A DNA stretch of 36,147 nucleotides from JBBKWG01 sp037968835 (lineage in GTDB: Bacteria; Pseudomonadota; Alphaproteobacteria; Rhodobacterales; Rhodobacteraceae): the NCBI GenBank assembly GCA_037968835.1, contig JBBKWG010000143.1, forward strand, positions 1 to 36,147. Reading direction: 5' to 3'. Every line of letters starts with the position of its first letter. The first letter of the stretch is position 1. The notes below the pieces were generated by a model. It was given only the letters and a program-made list of their open reading frames with translations. It searched no databases and was not told the DNA's origin. Shown here piece after piece: positions 7,559 to 15,635 of this stretch. The translations under genes were made by a program, and so were the position numbers.

Positions 7559-8697
7559 TCGGCAGTTTCCAATGGCTGTGCTTGCAGGGCAGCGAGTGTC
7601 GAAAAGAGCCCGTCCTTATCGGCGTAGCAACCTTGCAGCCAACGCGTGCCTGAACCGGAATAGCCCTTTCGGGCGTGTAAAACGCGAGTATTATCTACCA
7701 CGAAGCTTTCGCCCGGGTTAAGGCGGAACGTGACCTCCATCGCGGGGTCGTCAATGATTTCCCCCAAGCGGCGATAGGCGGCGTAATAGGCTTGCATATC
7801 TTCAAAAGGCACATCGGTTATGGCGGCGGTGGAGCGGTTGTTGAAACGCACGGCGATCAATTCGCCATCCGGGGCTAGTTCGATCATCGGACGGCGGGAG
7901 GTCAAACGCACGCCCGCCTCGCCCGCATACTCAAACCGCGCGCAATATCGGCTGAGCAGACCGAAGGCTTCGGGATTTTCCGTGCGCAGTCGCAAGGCCG
8001 CGGCAAAGCCGTCCACCACCATGTTTTCACCACCCGCAGCGGAGCTCTCCAGACAGTAAAGGACCTGTATGGTCGGGACCGGATCACGGTAAGGATTATC
8101 GGTATGGGCCTGAAGGCCACGGCCGGTATAGGCGAGGTTCGTGGGGTTCACCTCTGTGCGCACTTCGAAATGCCGCCCGTAATTGGTTTCGCGGACATAG
8201 CCGAAAAGATCGACGATCTGCATCAGGGCCAAATCTTCGATCGGGCCGTTAACGAGTTTGCCAAAGCCATATCGCGCGACAAGGGCGAGCCAGTCGCGCC
8301 GGGCGGCCGGGTCGGCCTGAACCTTGCGCAAGTCAGCAACGGGGACGGAACCCGACAACCCCGCATCCCATAATTCAACCTGCGGCGCGGTCCACCCTTT
8401 TTGCGCAGCAGAATCATGGTCATAGCGGTGCGCCATGAGCCACTTCGGATCGTAGTGAACATCCTTGTTTTCCGGTTGGAACGTCAAAACGACCTGATCG
8501 CCCTGAATCTGTGCGGCGCTGATCCGCGTCTCCGCCGGGATGTCGCGCAGGGCAATCAGGCGCTGGCCATTGCCGGGTGCGCGCGTAGAAGCATCCCAGG
8601 CATTGTCGCGCAGCCAGATAGCGTGAAAGCGTGCTGTCGTATCGGGGCTGACAAGCCTGATTTCTTTACCATCGGGACTTTGGGTGACGCTGAACAT
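7555..8697 (-). CDS. tmpA: 2-oxoglutarate/Fe(II) dioxygenase, TmpA-like (trimethylaminoethylphosphonate hydroxylase)
   Basis: The start at 8697 (380 aa) has AAAGG 7 nt upstream and begins directly with the DUF971-like N-terminal domain (TTARFHAIWLRDNAWD); an ATG at 8775 would add 26 residues without a clear signal. The C-terminal TauD/BBOX1 domain shows the iron triad H198-x-D200 (QAHTDNPYRD) and H341, and R352 for 2-oxoglutarate. The architecture is that of gamma-butyrobetaine hydroxylase, as in TmpA, which hydroxylates (2-trimethylammonioethyl)phosphonate at C1 before TmpB cleavage. It overlaps tmpB and lies 201 bp downstream of the phosphonate permease gene. True gamma-butyrobetaine hydroxylase or a trimethyllysine enzyme is the alternative, but the HD partner argues against it. 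Confidence 0.83.
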   Translation of the reverse strand: MFSVTQSPDGKEIRLVSPDTTARFHAIWLRDNAWDASTRAPGNGQRLIALRDIPAETRISAAQIQGDQVVLTFQPENKDVHYDPKWLMAHRYDHDSAAQKGWTAPQVELWDAGLSGSVPVADLRKVQADPAARRDWLALVARYGFGKLVNGPIEDLALMQIVDLFGYVRETNYGRHFEVRTEVNPTNLAYTGRGLQAHTDNPYRDPVPTIQVLYCLESSAAGGENMVVDGFAAALRLRTENPEAFGLLSRYCARFEYAGEAGVRLTSRRPMIELAPDGELIAVRFNNRSTAAITDVPFEDMQAYYAAYRRLGEIIDDPAMEVTFRLNPGESFVVDNTRVLHARKGYSGSGTRWLQGCYADKDGLFSTLAALQAQPLETAE

Positions 8698-8785
8698 TGC
8701 GTGGCCTTTCGCATATTTCGGATCGCAGTTTTGTCGATATGCCCTCGAAACACAATCAAGCAATATCGCAGTCACAGCCGCATTC

Positions 8786-8797
8786 TTGACATATCAA
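8786..8797. promoter_or_regulatory. Imperfect palindrome upstream of tmpA
   Basis: TTGACATATCAA is a near-dyad (TTGAyAT/ATrTCAA, two mismatched positions) in the 201-bp gap before tmpA. This gap may contain a separate tmpAB promoter. The evidence is only symmetry and location. Confidence 0.25.
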
Positions 8798-8898
8798 AAC
8801 CAATGTTAGCCACACCGACGCTTGAGTGGATTTATGACTTTGCGGCGGCGGAATGCCTGGGAAGTTTTTTCGCGGCAGCTGCAGACCAAGAAAACCAA

Positions 8899-10902
8899 TT
8901 AGCGCCCGCGCCAGGCCTGTGTCGTGCCGAGAATCCGACGCGAGGCCATCAGGTGCAGCAGGCGCGCTGCCGCATTGGTATAAAAAATCATCATCCCCAT
9001 TGCCGCCGCCGGCGCGATATCACCCGCATCATCCATGTTAAGCACGGCGACCGAGGCTAGTGCAGTATGCGTGGAATACAGGAACACGACTGCCGACACC
9101 GTGGTCATGGCGTTGACGAAAAGGTAGATGGAAATATCGAGGATCGCCGGAAGACAGACCGGTACCGTGACCCGCGTAAACAGCCGGTAAAACGGTTGAC
9201 GCAGCGAGCTCGCGACCGGTTCAAACTCCCCATCTATCTGCTTCAAAGCGGTCAGCGCCGTCAAATGGCCCACGGTATAGAAATGGGTCACGGTGGACAC
9301 GACAAGAATTGCCATGGTGCCATAGATGAAATTCAGCGGGTTATCGGGATTGTTGAAGAAGAAGATATAGGCCAGCCCCAGCACCATCCCCGGCACCGCC
9401 ATCGGCAGCATGGCCAGAAATTGAAACAGGCCGCGTCCGGTTCTGAAACCGTCAATCTTTTCCACCATGTAGGCGCCGGTGAAAACTATCACGGTCCCAA
9501 TGATTGCCGTCAGTCCGGCGAGCAGGATTGAATTTTTATAGGCCGCCCAGCCGCCACCATCCATCTTGTTGAAATCGTAGTTGTTCAGGCTCAGGCTCAG
9601 GTCATAGGGCCAGAACTTGATGAGGGCTGCAAATTGGCAGACGGCAATTAGACCAACGATAAACAGGGCCATTGTGCCGCACCATGCAAGGCAAATCATT
9701 TCAAACCGCGCATCGGGTTTCGGCTGAAAAGGCACAGAGCGGGCAGACAACAGCGAAACCTGTTTCTTCTGAACCTGCCGGTCGACGATGAAGGCCAAGA
9801 CCGCCGGGATCAACAGGATCACTGAGACCACCGCACCCATCTCGAAATTTTGCTGACCGATCACCTGTTTGTAAATGTCGATGGCCAGCACATTGTACTG
9901 TCCGCCGATAACCTTCGGCAGGCCAAAATCGGTGATAACCAACGTAAAGGTCACAAAAGCAGCTGAAATCAATCCATAGCGCGCACCGGGGATGGTTACA
10001 GTCCAGAAGGTGCGCCACTTGCTCGCGCGCAGGCTTTCGGCGGCCTCATACTGGCGCTGATCAGCAATCGACAGCGCCGTGGAAATGATGATGAACGCAT
10101 GTGGGAACGTGAAGAATACCGACCCGATCACAATGCCCAATGGCCCATAGATCGACTGGCCCATCAGAAGCTGTTTCAACATGCCCTGATTGCCGAAAAG
10201 ATAGATCAATGCGATGCCCGGCAACAGCGACGGCACGAGAATAGGCATCATCGCGACCATCTTGAAAAACCCTTTGAAGCGCATGCAACTGCGATTCAGG
10301 GAATAGGCAAATCCAAAGGCGAAAAGCACCGTCAGGATGGTGCTGACGCTGGCGATGAACAGCGAGTTTTCGATGGATGAAAACAGCGCCGGGTTGGAGA
10401 AATATTCAACATAGTTCTGCGGTCCGACAGATTTGACCGGACGCAGGTTGATGCGGCGGAAAGTGTTGCTGTCGTACTCATGCCATTCGGTAGTGTTTTG
10501 CAGGTCAAGCCCGACAAGATACGGCGCGTCTGCCACAGTACCACGCAGTCGGTATTTCACCGGGCTGCGGAAGTTGAAATCTGGAAAGAACTGTGTGGCC
10601 GACAAGCGCCCGTCAGAGCTTGATCGCAGATTGTCGCTACTGATCACTCCAAGGCGTTCATTGATTGCGGCAGCAGATTCCCCCGGCCCGAAGTTTCCAG
10701 CCTCATCGCTGACCTGAAATTCATAGCGGGTCAGATCAAAACTGAAAGTCACAAAGCTTTTCGACAGCATCGCGTAAAGCGGAAGGGCAAGGGCGACGAT
10801 CAGGTAAAGTGCGATCACGCCCATAAACAGCCGTTTGATCACCGCATCTCTGTCGAGTTGCAGTTTGACGGTGCGACCTGCCGGCAGGCTTGCGTCGCTC
10901 AT
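8899..10902 (-). CDS. Fused double-domain ABC permease for aminoethylphosphonate
   Basis: This 667-aa membrane protein has two BPD_transp_1 permease domains in one chain. The first domain follows an N-terminal helix (IALYLIVALALPLYAML) and a ~120-residue periplasmic insert; its EAA-type loop is AAESLRASKWRTFWTVTIPGA. The second begins after a cytoplasmic linker near residue 390 and carries a degenerate EAA loop (PVASSLRQPFYRLFTRVTVP). About twelve hydrophobic segments are visible. Fused permeases of this size occur in the PhnU/PhnV-equivalent position of AEP importers of the Fe(III)/spermidine-like class. The start overlaps the ATPase stop by ATGA. Substrate assignment as AEP or related phosphonates comes from the surrounding catabolic genes. 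Confidence 0.87.
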   Translation of the reverse strand: MSDASLPAGRTVKLQLDRDAVIKRLFMGVIALYLIVALALPLYAMLSKSFVTFSFDLTRYEFQVSDEAGNFGPGESAAAINERLGVISSDNLRSSSDGRLSATQFFPDFNFRSPVKYRLRGTVADAPYLVGLDLQNTTEWHEYDSNTFRRINLRPVKSVGPQNYVEYFSNPALFSSIENSLFIASVSTILTVLFAFGFAYSLNRSCMRFKGFFKMVAMMPILVPSLLPGIALIYLFGNQGMLKQLLMGQSIYGPLGIVIGSVFFTFPHAFIIISTALSIADQRQYEAAESLRASKWRTFWTVTIPGARYGLISAAFVTFTLVITDFGLPKVIGGQYNVLAIDIYKQVIGQQNFEMGAVVSVILLIPAVLAFIVDRQVQKKQVSLLSARSVPFQPKPDARFEMICLAWCGTMALFIVGLIAVCQFAALIKFWPYDLSLSLNNYDFNKMDGGGWAAYKNSILLAGLTAIIGTVIVFTGAYMVEKIDGFRTGRGLFQFLAMLPMAVPGMVLGLAYIFFFNNPDNPLNFIYGTMAILVVSTVTHFYTVGHLTALTALKQIDGEFEPVASSLRQPFYRLFTRVTVPVCLPAILDISIYLFVNAMTTVSAVVFLYSTHTALASVAVLNMDDAGDIAPAAAMGMMIFYTNAAARLLHLMASRRILGTTQAWRGR

Positions 10903-12044
10903 GCACCAGTCCCTTTCGGGAACACAAGTACACGTTCGGCGGGCAATTCAATGCTCATCGCCAAGCCGGGTTTCAAATCCAGCCTGCGCAGGGCGTTGAT
11001 CGAGAAATTGGCAAACAGTGGCACGTCACCGAGCGCCGGGCTGCGCAAATGGCAGCGCCAGAACGAGCCGAGAAATTCCATATCCGTCAGGGTGACGGGC
11101 AACATGTTTGCAATGCCATTGTTCACTTCGTCCAGGCTGTGGGGCACCACATCTTCGGGGCGCACCGCCACAATCACTTCCGTTCCTTCGCGAATGCCTT
11201 CAACTTCCGTTGACAGGGCAATGTCGCCCAGCTTGACCTGCGCGTCCTGATATTTGGTGGCTACCTTGTTGGTTTCGCCAATGAAATCCGCGACGAAAAG
11301 CGAGGCAGGATGCCGGTAAATCTCTGTCGGGGTGCCGACCTGCTCAACGGTGCCGTGGTTCATCACCACGATCCGGTCAGCCATCGAAAGCGCTTCTTCC
11401 TGATCGTGAGTGACCATGATCGTGGTGACGCCAAGTTTGCGCTGCAATTCCTTGATCTCATGTCGCAAATGCACGCGCACTTTGGCGTCCAGCGCAGACA
11501 ACGGCTCGTCCAGCAGCAACAGGCCGGGCTTGATGGCAATGGCACGGGCCAAAGCGATGCGTTGCTGTTGTCCGCCGGAAAGCTGGGCGGGATATTTATC
11601 AGCCTGTTCGGGCAACCCGACGAGCGCCAAAAGCTCCGCGACCCGCGATTTGATCTCTGCCGACGGGCGCCCTGTATTTTCCAGCCCGAAGGCAATGTTG
11701 CGGGCAACCGTCAGATTGGGAAACAGCGCGTAGGATTGAAACACGATGCCATAATCGCGCTTGGAGGGTGGCAGTTCAGAGATATCCCGGCCACCCTGAT
11801 AGATCGCGCCACGGGTTTGCGGATCCAGCCCGGCGACCGCGCGCAAAAGCGTAGTCTTGCCGCAGCCGGAAGGGCCCAAAAAACATATGAATTCACCCGC
11901 CGCGATATCCAGGCTGATATCCTGAAGTGCCAGAAAATCGCCAAATGCTTTCCAGAGCTTGTCGATGCGCAAATAAGGGGCGTTGCCAGTACTGGCTTGA
12001 TTAGCGGAGCCGGCACCCAGTGAACCTGCATGAAGTGACGTCAT
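10899..12044 (-). CDS. phnT: ABC transporter ATPase for aminoethylphosphonate (PhnT-like)
   Basis: This 381-aa ATPase has Walker A GPSGCGKTT (about residue 57), signature LSGGQQQR, Walker B LLLLDEPLSALD and H-loop VTHDQ. It has a C-terminal TOBE/OB-type extension (from about residue 245) that includes VRPEDV. This length and organisation are those of PotA/FbpC/PhnT importer ATPases. It is placed between the binding protein gene (86 bp upstream, with a hairpin in the gap) and the fused permease (4-bp overlap downstream). The PhnT name rests on locus context, since the sequence alone would fit any spermidine/iron/phosphonate-type importer. Confidence 0.88.
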   Translation of the reverse strand: MTSLHAGSLGAGSANQASTGNAPYLRIDKLWKAFGDFLALQDISLDIAAGEFICFLGPSGCGKTTLLRAVAGLDPQTRGAIYQGGRDISELPPSKRDYGIVFQSYALFPNLTVARNIAFGLENTGRPSAEIKSRVAELLALVGLPEQADKYPAQLSGGQQQRIALARAIAIKPGLLLLDEPLSALDAKVRVHLRHEIKELQRKLGVTTIMVTHDQEEALSMADRIVVMNHGTVEQVGTPTEIYRHPASLFVADFIGETNKVATKYQDAQVKLGDIALSTEVEGIREGTEVIVAVRPEDVVPHSLDEVNNGIANMLPVTLTDMEFLGSFWRCHLRSPALGDVPLFANFSINALRRLDLKPGLAMSIELPAERVLVFPKGTGA

Positions 12045-12077
12045 CTATATCCATCCGGTTCCGGATATGAGGCTGCT

Positions 12078-12106
12078 GGGGCGCGACGGACTTGCCGCTG
12101 CGCCCC
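12078..12106 (-). promoter_or_regulatory. Strong hairpin between phosphonate binding-protein and ATPase genes
   Basis: GGGGCGC / GCGCCCC form a 7-bp stem, with an inner CGG/CCG stem and a 5-nt apical loop. No U-tract follows in the transcribed direction, so it looks like an mRNA-stabilising or attenuating element rather than a full terminator. A second repeat, CAAAGGT / ACCTTTG (12116-12140), straddles the binding-protein stop codon. The same arrangement occurs in the other ABC operon of this window. Confidence 0.55.
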
Positions 12107-12130
12107 CTTGCAGATCAAAGGTGAACTTTA

Positions 12131-13153
12131 TCAACCTTTGGGTTCGGACTTCGTATCGTAACGGTTTGTCCATTCCTCGAGGATCGACGAACGGTTGTTC
12201 GCAGCCCATTCGAAATCATTCTCGATCATTGCATCGGTGATGCCTTCGGGGAAATGTTCGACCGGCTTTGCCATGCCCGGAATTGCGACAACGGCGTAAC
12301 CAACGTTGTACATTTCCATTGCTTTCGGGGTGATTGTCCAATCCAGAAGTGTCTTGGCCGCCTCTTCATTGGCCGTTCCGGCGATGATGGCCGAAGCCTC
12401 CATATCCCAGCCGATACCTTCAGATGGAACAATGATTTCAATCGGTGCGCCTTCAGCCTTGGACTTCGCCCCGCGGAACGCGAATGAAACCCCGATCACT
12501 GTCTCACCTGAAGCCGCCATCTTGCAGGGTTTCGATCCCGAGTGGGTGTAGGCCGCGATGTTGTTGTGCAGCGCGTCCATGTATTCCCAGCCCTTGTCCT
12601 CACCGAAGATCTGCAGCCAGGACGATACGTCAAGGAAACCGGTGCCCGAAGACGCCGGATTCGGCATAACGACATGGCCTGCATATTCCGGTTTGGTCAG
12701 GTCCATCCAGCTGGTTGGAGCGGACAGGCCCAGCTTGTCACCTTCCACCGTGTTGTAGCAGATCGACGCGACCCAGGCATCCATGCCGACCCAGGAAGGG
12801 GGCGTGTCGCTGTCGACGAATCTTGGGTCCAGCTTGTCAAGGCCAGCGGGTGCATACGGCTCCAGCATACCTTCGGTCTTCAGCACCAGAAGTGAGGTTG
12901 CCGCCAGGCCCCAAATCATATCGGCCTGCGGATTGTTCTTTTCTGCCAATAGCTTGGCAGTGACAACGCCGGTAGAATCACGGACCCAGTTGATTGTGAT
13001 ATCCGGATGATCCTGGTTGAAGGTTTCCGCATAGCGGGCAAGGTCCTCGGCCTCCACAGCCGTGTAGACCGTCAACTCGGTTTGTGCGACGGCCATGGTA
13101 GCAGACAGTGCTGATACGGCGATACCGAGGCTCAAGGTTTTTGAGATAGTCAT
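12131..13153 (-). CDS. Periplasmic aminoethylphosphonate-binding protein (PhnS/AepX type)
   Basis: This 340-aa exported protein has a clear Sec signal peptide (about 23-24 residues, cleaved after MAVAQ or just before). Its fold family is the Fe(III)/thiamine/AEP group of extracellular solute-binding proteins: ELTVYTAVEAEDL, AEKNNPQADMIWGLAAT, GMLEPYAPAGLDKLDPRF, PASSGTGFLDVSSW. These segments resemble ferric-binding proteins, but no Tyr-Tyr iron site is evident; GDKLGL and SGSKPC stand nearby. It is the first gene of the importer operon, preceded by a 223-bp AT-rich gap with a palindrome. Phosphonate specificity is inferred from the neighbours. Confidence 0.86.
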   Translation of the reverse strand: MTISKTLSLGIAVSALSATMAVAQTELTVYTAVEAEDLARYAETFNQDHPDITINWVRDSTGVVTAKLLAEKNNPQADMIWGLAATSLLVLKTEGMLEPYAPAGLDKLDPRFVDSDTPPSWVGMDAWVASICYNTVEGDKLGLSAPTSWMDLTKPEYAGHVVMPNPASSGTGFLDVSSWLQIFGEDKGWEYMDALHNNIAAYTHSGSKPCKMAASGETVIGVSFAFRGAKSKAEGAPIEIIVPSEGIGWDMEASAIIAGTANEEAAKTLLDWTITPKAMEMYNVGYAVVAIPGMAKPVEHFPEGITDAMIENDFEWAANNRSSILEEWTNRYDTKSEPKG

Positions 13154-13327
13154 GTAGCTCCCCTTTTTATCTGCAAAGCAGTTTTGAATTCGAAGATTGT
13201 TTGACGCCGTGTTTCGGCCCGTCTTCGTTTGGTCTTACAGTTTCCCTTTGTAATCGCTTCGCACCGAAATCCGAAGAGTTTAAAGAAACCAATCCCTGGA
13301 AGAGTGTGATAAACCGTTAACGATAAG

Positions 13328-13345
13328 TAAAATCTATTTATTTTA
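13328..13345. promoter_or_regulatory. AT-rich inverted repeat upstream of the importer operon
   Basis: TAAAAT and ATTTTA form a perfect 6-bp inverted repeat separated by CTATTT, in the region that should hold the importer promoter. The same half-sites with a 4-bp spacer occur between phnW and the LysR gene (19651-19666). A shared site suggests one regulator, probably the local LysR, controls both transcription units. This is inference; AT-rich promoters can show such symmetry by chance. Confidence 0.45.
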
Positions 13346-13376
13346 TAGTTGTAACGTTTTTGGTGATGAAAGTTGG

Positions 13377-14216
13377 TCAGCTTGCCGACGAAAGCGCCAC
13401 GACGCCTGCCGCCACGACGACTGCGGCAATCAATCGGCCGCGCCAGGGCCGCTCTCCAAAGAAAACCAGCCCAATCAAGGCAGCAATAATCACTGAAGAT
13501 TCGCGTACTGCGGAAACCGCTCCCAAAGGTGCGATGGTTTTGACGTAGAGCACCAGCCCGTAAGCCGTCACCGCAAAAAGCCCGCCGATCATCCCAAGAA
13601 CCAAAGTGCGTGGCGAAAAATGACCACCGATGCGGCGACGTTGCAGAGCGATCGCAATGGAAACCGGCAACTCGCAGAGAAACAGCCAGCCCATATATCC
13701 GGTGGGCGTTCCGGCTTGGCGAATGCCGATGCCGTCGGCGACCGAGTAGACGCTGATGCAAAGTCCCAGCATCAGGGCAAGCCCAATTGCGTTGCCGGTT
13801 GCATGCACGGCCCCGCGCTGCAACGCCAGAAGGAAGATGCCAAAGCTGACCGCGGCCAGTCCAGCCCAGCCAACTGTGCCAAGGTCTTCGCCCAGCAGGA
13901 GATAGGCCGAAATCGCCACCAGTGCCGGCGCGATGCCGCGCGATATCGGGTAGACTTGGCTAAGGTCGCCGTGGCGGTAGGCGCTGAATAGCAGCAGATA
14001 ATAGCCGTAGTGCACGACGGTTGAGATGAAGATGGCTGGCCAGCTTGCCGGATCGGGGATAGGCGATAGCGATATCAGCACGATTCCTGCCAGGACATGC
14101 ATCAAAGACACCGCGCCCAAGATCGCTGCACGGTCATCCACGGCCTTCAGCACCGCGTTCCACGACGCATGGAGCAGCGCCGAGAACAGCACGATGCCAA
14201 GCGCGAGTGTGCTCAC
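13377..14216 (-). CDS. EamA/DMT-family membrane transporter
   Basis: This 279-aa protein has about ten hydrophobic helices arranged as two EamA repeats, with the family signature near the end of repeat one (VYPISRGIAPALVAISAYLLLGE) and of repeat two (VSAVRESSVIIAALIGLVFFGE). It begins with GTG and overlaps the PbfA-like stop codon (GTGA), so it is the last gene of the phnW-A-Y-pbfA unit. Drug/metabolite transporters of this type move small organic molecules in either direction. A role in moving AEP, a methylated analogue or a product is plausible but unproven. Confidence 0.85.
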   Translation of the reverse strand: MSTLALGIVLFSALLHASWNAVLKAVDDRAAILGAVSLMHVLAGIVLISLSPIPDPASWPAIFISTVVHYGYYLLLFSAYRHGDLSQVYPISRGIAPALVAISAYLLLGEDLGTVGWAGLAAVSFGIFLLALQRGAVHATGNAIGLALMLGLCISVYSVADGIGIRQAGTPTGYMGWLFLCELPVSIAIALQRRRIGGHFSPRTLVLGMIGGLFAVTAYGLVLYVKTIAPLGAVSAVRESSVIIAALIGLVFFGERPWRGRLIAAVVVAAGVVALSSAS

Positions 14217-15568
14217 TCGTCGTGCTCGGCCAGTATCGCGGTTTCAACGATGCTCAGTGCGCAATCCAGATCGTCCCGGGTGATGGTCAACGGGGGCGAA
14301 AGCGTCAGTACACAGCCCGCGCTGATCTTGAAACTCAGACCCGCCTCGAGACAACGATAGTAGATACGTTCCGCGCGATCGCGAGCCTCGGCACGACTGT
14401 CGCGGTCTTCGACGATCTCTATGCCGAACAACAGACCCCGGCCCCGCACATCGCCTACATACCGACTTTGTGGAGCAAAGGTGTTGAGCCGATCCAAAGC
14501 GTAGGAACCAAGCTCGGCAGAACGGGCAACGAGACCCTCCTCCTCGATAATCTGGATCGTGGTCAGGGCGGCGCGCGCCGTGACCGGGTTTTTCTCATGC
14601 GTGTAGTGGCCGATGGCGAAATCGCCGCACACGTCCAGATCGTGACGCGCGACGACAGCGGCAATGGGCAGAACACCGCCACCAAGGGCTTTGCCTATCG
14701 TCACGATATCTGGGATCACCTCATCATGTTCAAAGGCGAACATGCGACCGGTCTTGCCAAGCCCGGTCGGGATTTCGTCCATAATCAGCAGCGCGCCGTG
14801 GCGATTGCATGATTCGCGTACAGCTTTCCAGAAGCCCGGTGGCGGCACGATCGGCACCGCCCGCATCGGCTCCGCTATCACCGCAGCGACATCTCCTTCG
14901 CGCCCCAGCACGTAATCCACCATTCCGGCGCAGGCCAGGCCGCAGGTTTCAGGACCGGGATGATTATAGGGGCAGCGATAGCAGGCGAAAGGAGCCACAT
15001 GTTCGGTGCCTGGCATCAGCGGCCCGGCAATATGGGAGCGAAACGTCGCCTCGCCGCCGACACTGGCAGCCCCCAGCCCGGCGCCGTGAAAGGCATCCCA
15101 GAAGCTGACGGTCTTGAAGCGCCCGGTGGCGGCACGCGCGATTTTAAGCGCAACCTCGTTGGCATCCGACCCGCCGGTGGTGAATAGCACCTTGTTCAGA
15201 TTTCCGGGCGCAATTTGTCCCAACTTTTCGGCGAGTTCGACGGCGGGTTCATTGGTAAACCTGCGCGGGGCGAAGGAAAGCCGATCCAACTGGTCCTTAA
15301 TGGCGGCAATCAGGCGCGGGTGGGCATAACCGATATGGTGAACCGAGTTGCCGTGGAAATCCATATATCTGCGGCCTGCGGTATCTTCGATCCAGATACC
15401 TTGGGCGCGGGCGATGGTGGAAACGCAAGGACTGGACAGGCTTTGATGCATGAACGCCTCGGCGTCACGGTGCAACAGATCGCGGGTTGCGGCATCGGGG
15501 TGTTTGGCGGCCCAATTGCGCCGCGCGGCCGAGGTGTTGGATTCGCCTTCAGTGTGGGTGATTTTCAT
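14213..15568 (-). CDS. pbfA: PLP-dependent (R)-1-hydroxy-2-aminoethylphosphonate ammonia-lyase candidate
   Basis: This 451-aa class-III aminotransferase fold protein has cofactor Asp264 (LIMDEIPTGLGKTG) and Schiff-base Lys293 (DIVTIGKALGGG), plus a phosphate-binding TTGGSDANE turn. A Cys-rich loop (CYRCPYNHPGPETCGLAC, residues 196-213) is typical of the AGXT2L/PbfA branch, whose members act as lyases on phosphorylated or phosphonylated amino-alcohols. PbfA converts (R)-1-hydroxy-AEP to phosphonoacetaldehyde, ammonia and water, and is known to recur beside phnW-phnY-phnA, exactly as here. It follows phnY by 67 bp and overlaps the EamA gene. A generic class-III transaminase is the alternative. 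Confidence 0.82.
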   Translation of the reverse strand: MKITHTEGESNTSAARRNWAAKHPDAATRDLLHRDAEAFMHQSLSSPCVSTIARAQGIWIEDTAGRRYMDFHGNSVHHIGYAHPRLIAAIKDQLDRLSFAPRRFTNEPAVELAEKLGQIAPGNLNKVLFTTGGSDANEVALKIARAATGRFKTVSFWDAFHGAGLGAASVGGEATFRSHIAGPLMPGTEHVAPFACYRCPYNHPGPETCGLACAGMVDYVLGREGDVAAVIAEPMRAVPIVPPPGFWKAVRESCNRHGALLIMDEIPTGLGKTGRMFAFEHDEVIPDIVTIGKALGGGVLPIAAVVARHDLDVCGDFAIGHYTHEKNPVTARAALTTIQIIEEEGLVARSAELGSYALDRLNTFAPQSRYVGDVRGRGLLFGIEIVEDRDSRAEARDRAERIYYRCLEAGLSFKISAGCVLTLSPPLTITRDDLDCALSIVETAILAEHDE

Positions 15569-15613
15569 CTGACATGCGCCCTAACGGAAAAACGCGGCCC
15601 GAAGGCGGCGCGA

Positions 15614-15633
15614 CAGCAGGTTAAAGCCTGCTG
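15614..15633 (-). promoter_or_regulatory. Hairpin between phnY and pbfA
   Basis: A perfect 7-bp stem (CAGCAGG / CCTGCTG) with a 6-nt loop lies 2 bp beyond the phnY stop. There is no T-run, so it is more likely an mRNA-processing or stability element than a terminator. Confidence 0.45.
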
Positions 15634-15635
15634 CC

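Noticed and set aside
7555..8697. Calling the dioxygenase PhnY* (phytanoyl-type AEP dioxygenase) and its partner PhnZ
   Set aside because: The protein is a 380-aa gamma-butyrobetaine-hydroxylase-type enzyme with a DUF971-like N-terminus, which fits TmpA, not the short phytanoyl type.
14207..14812. Plus-strand open frame opposite the PbfA-like gene
   Set aside because: The opposite strand has intact PLP-binding motifs; this frame is a shadow caused by GC-rich codon use.
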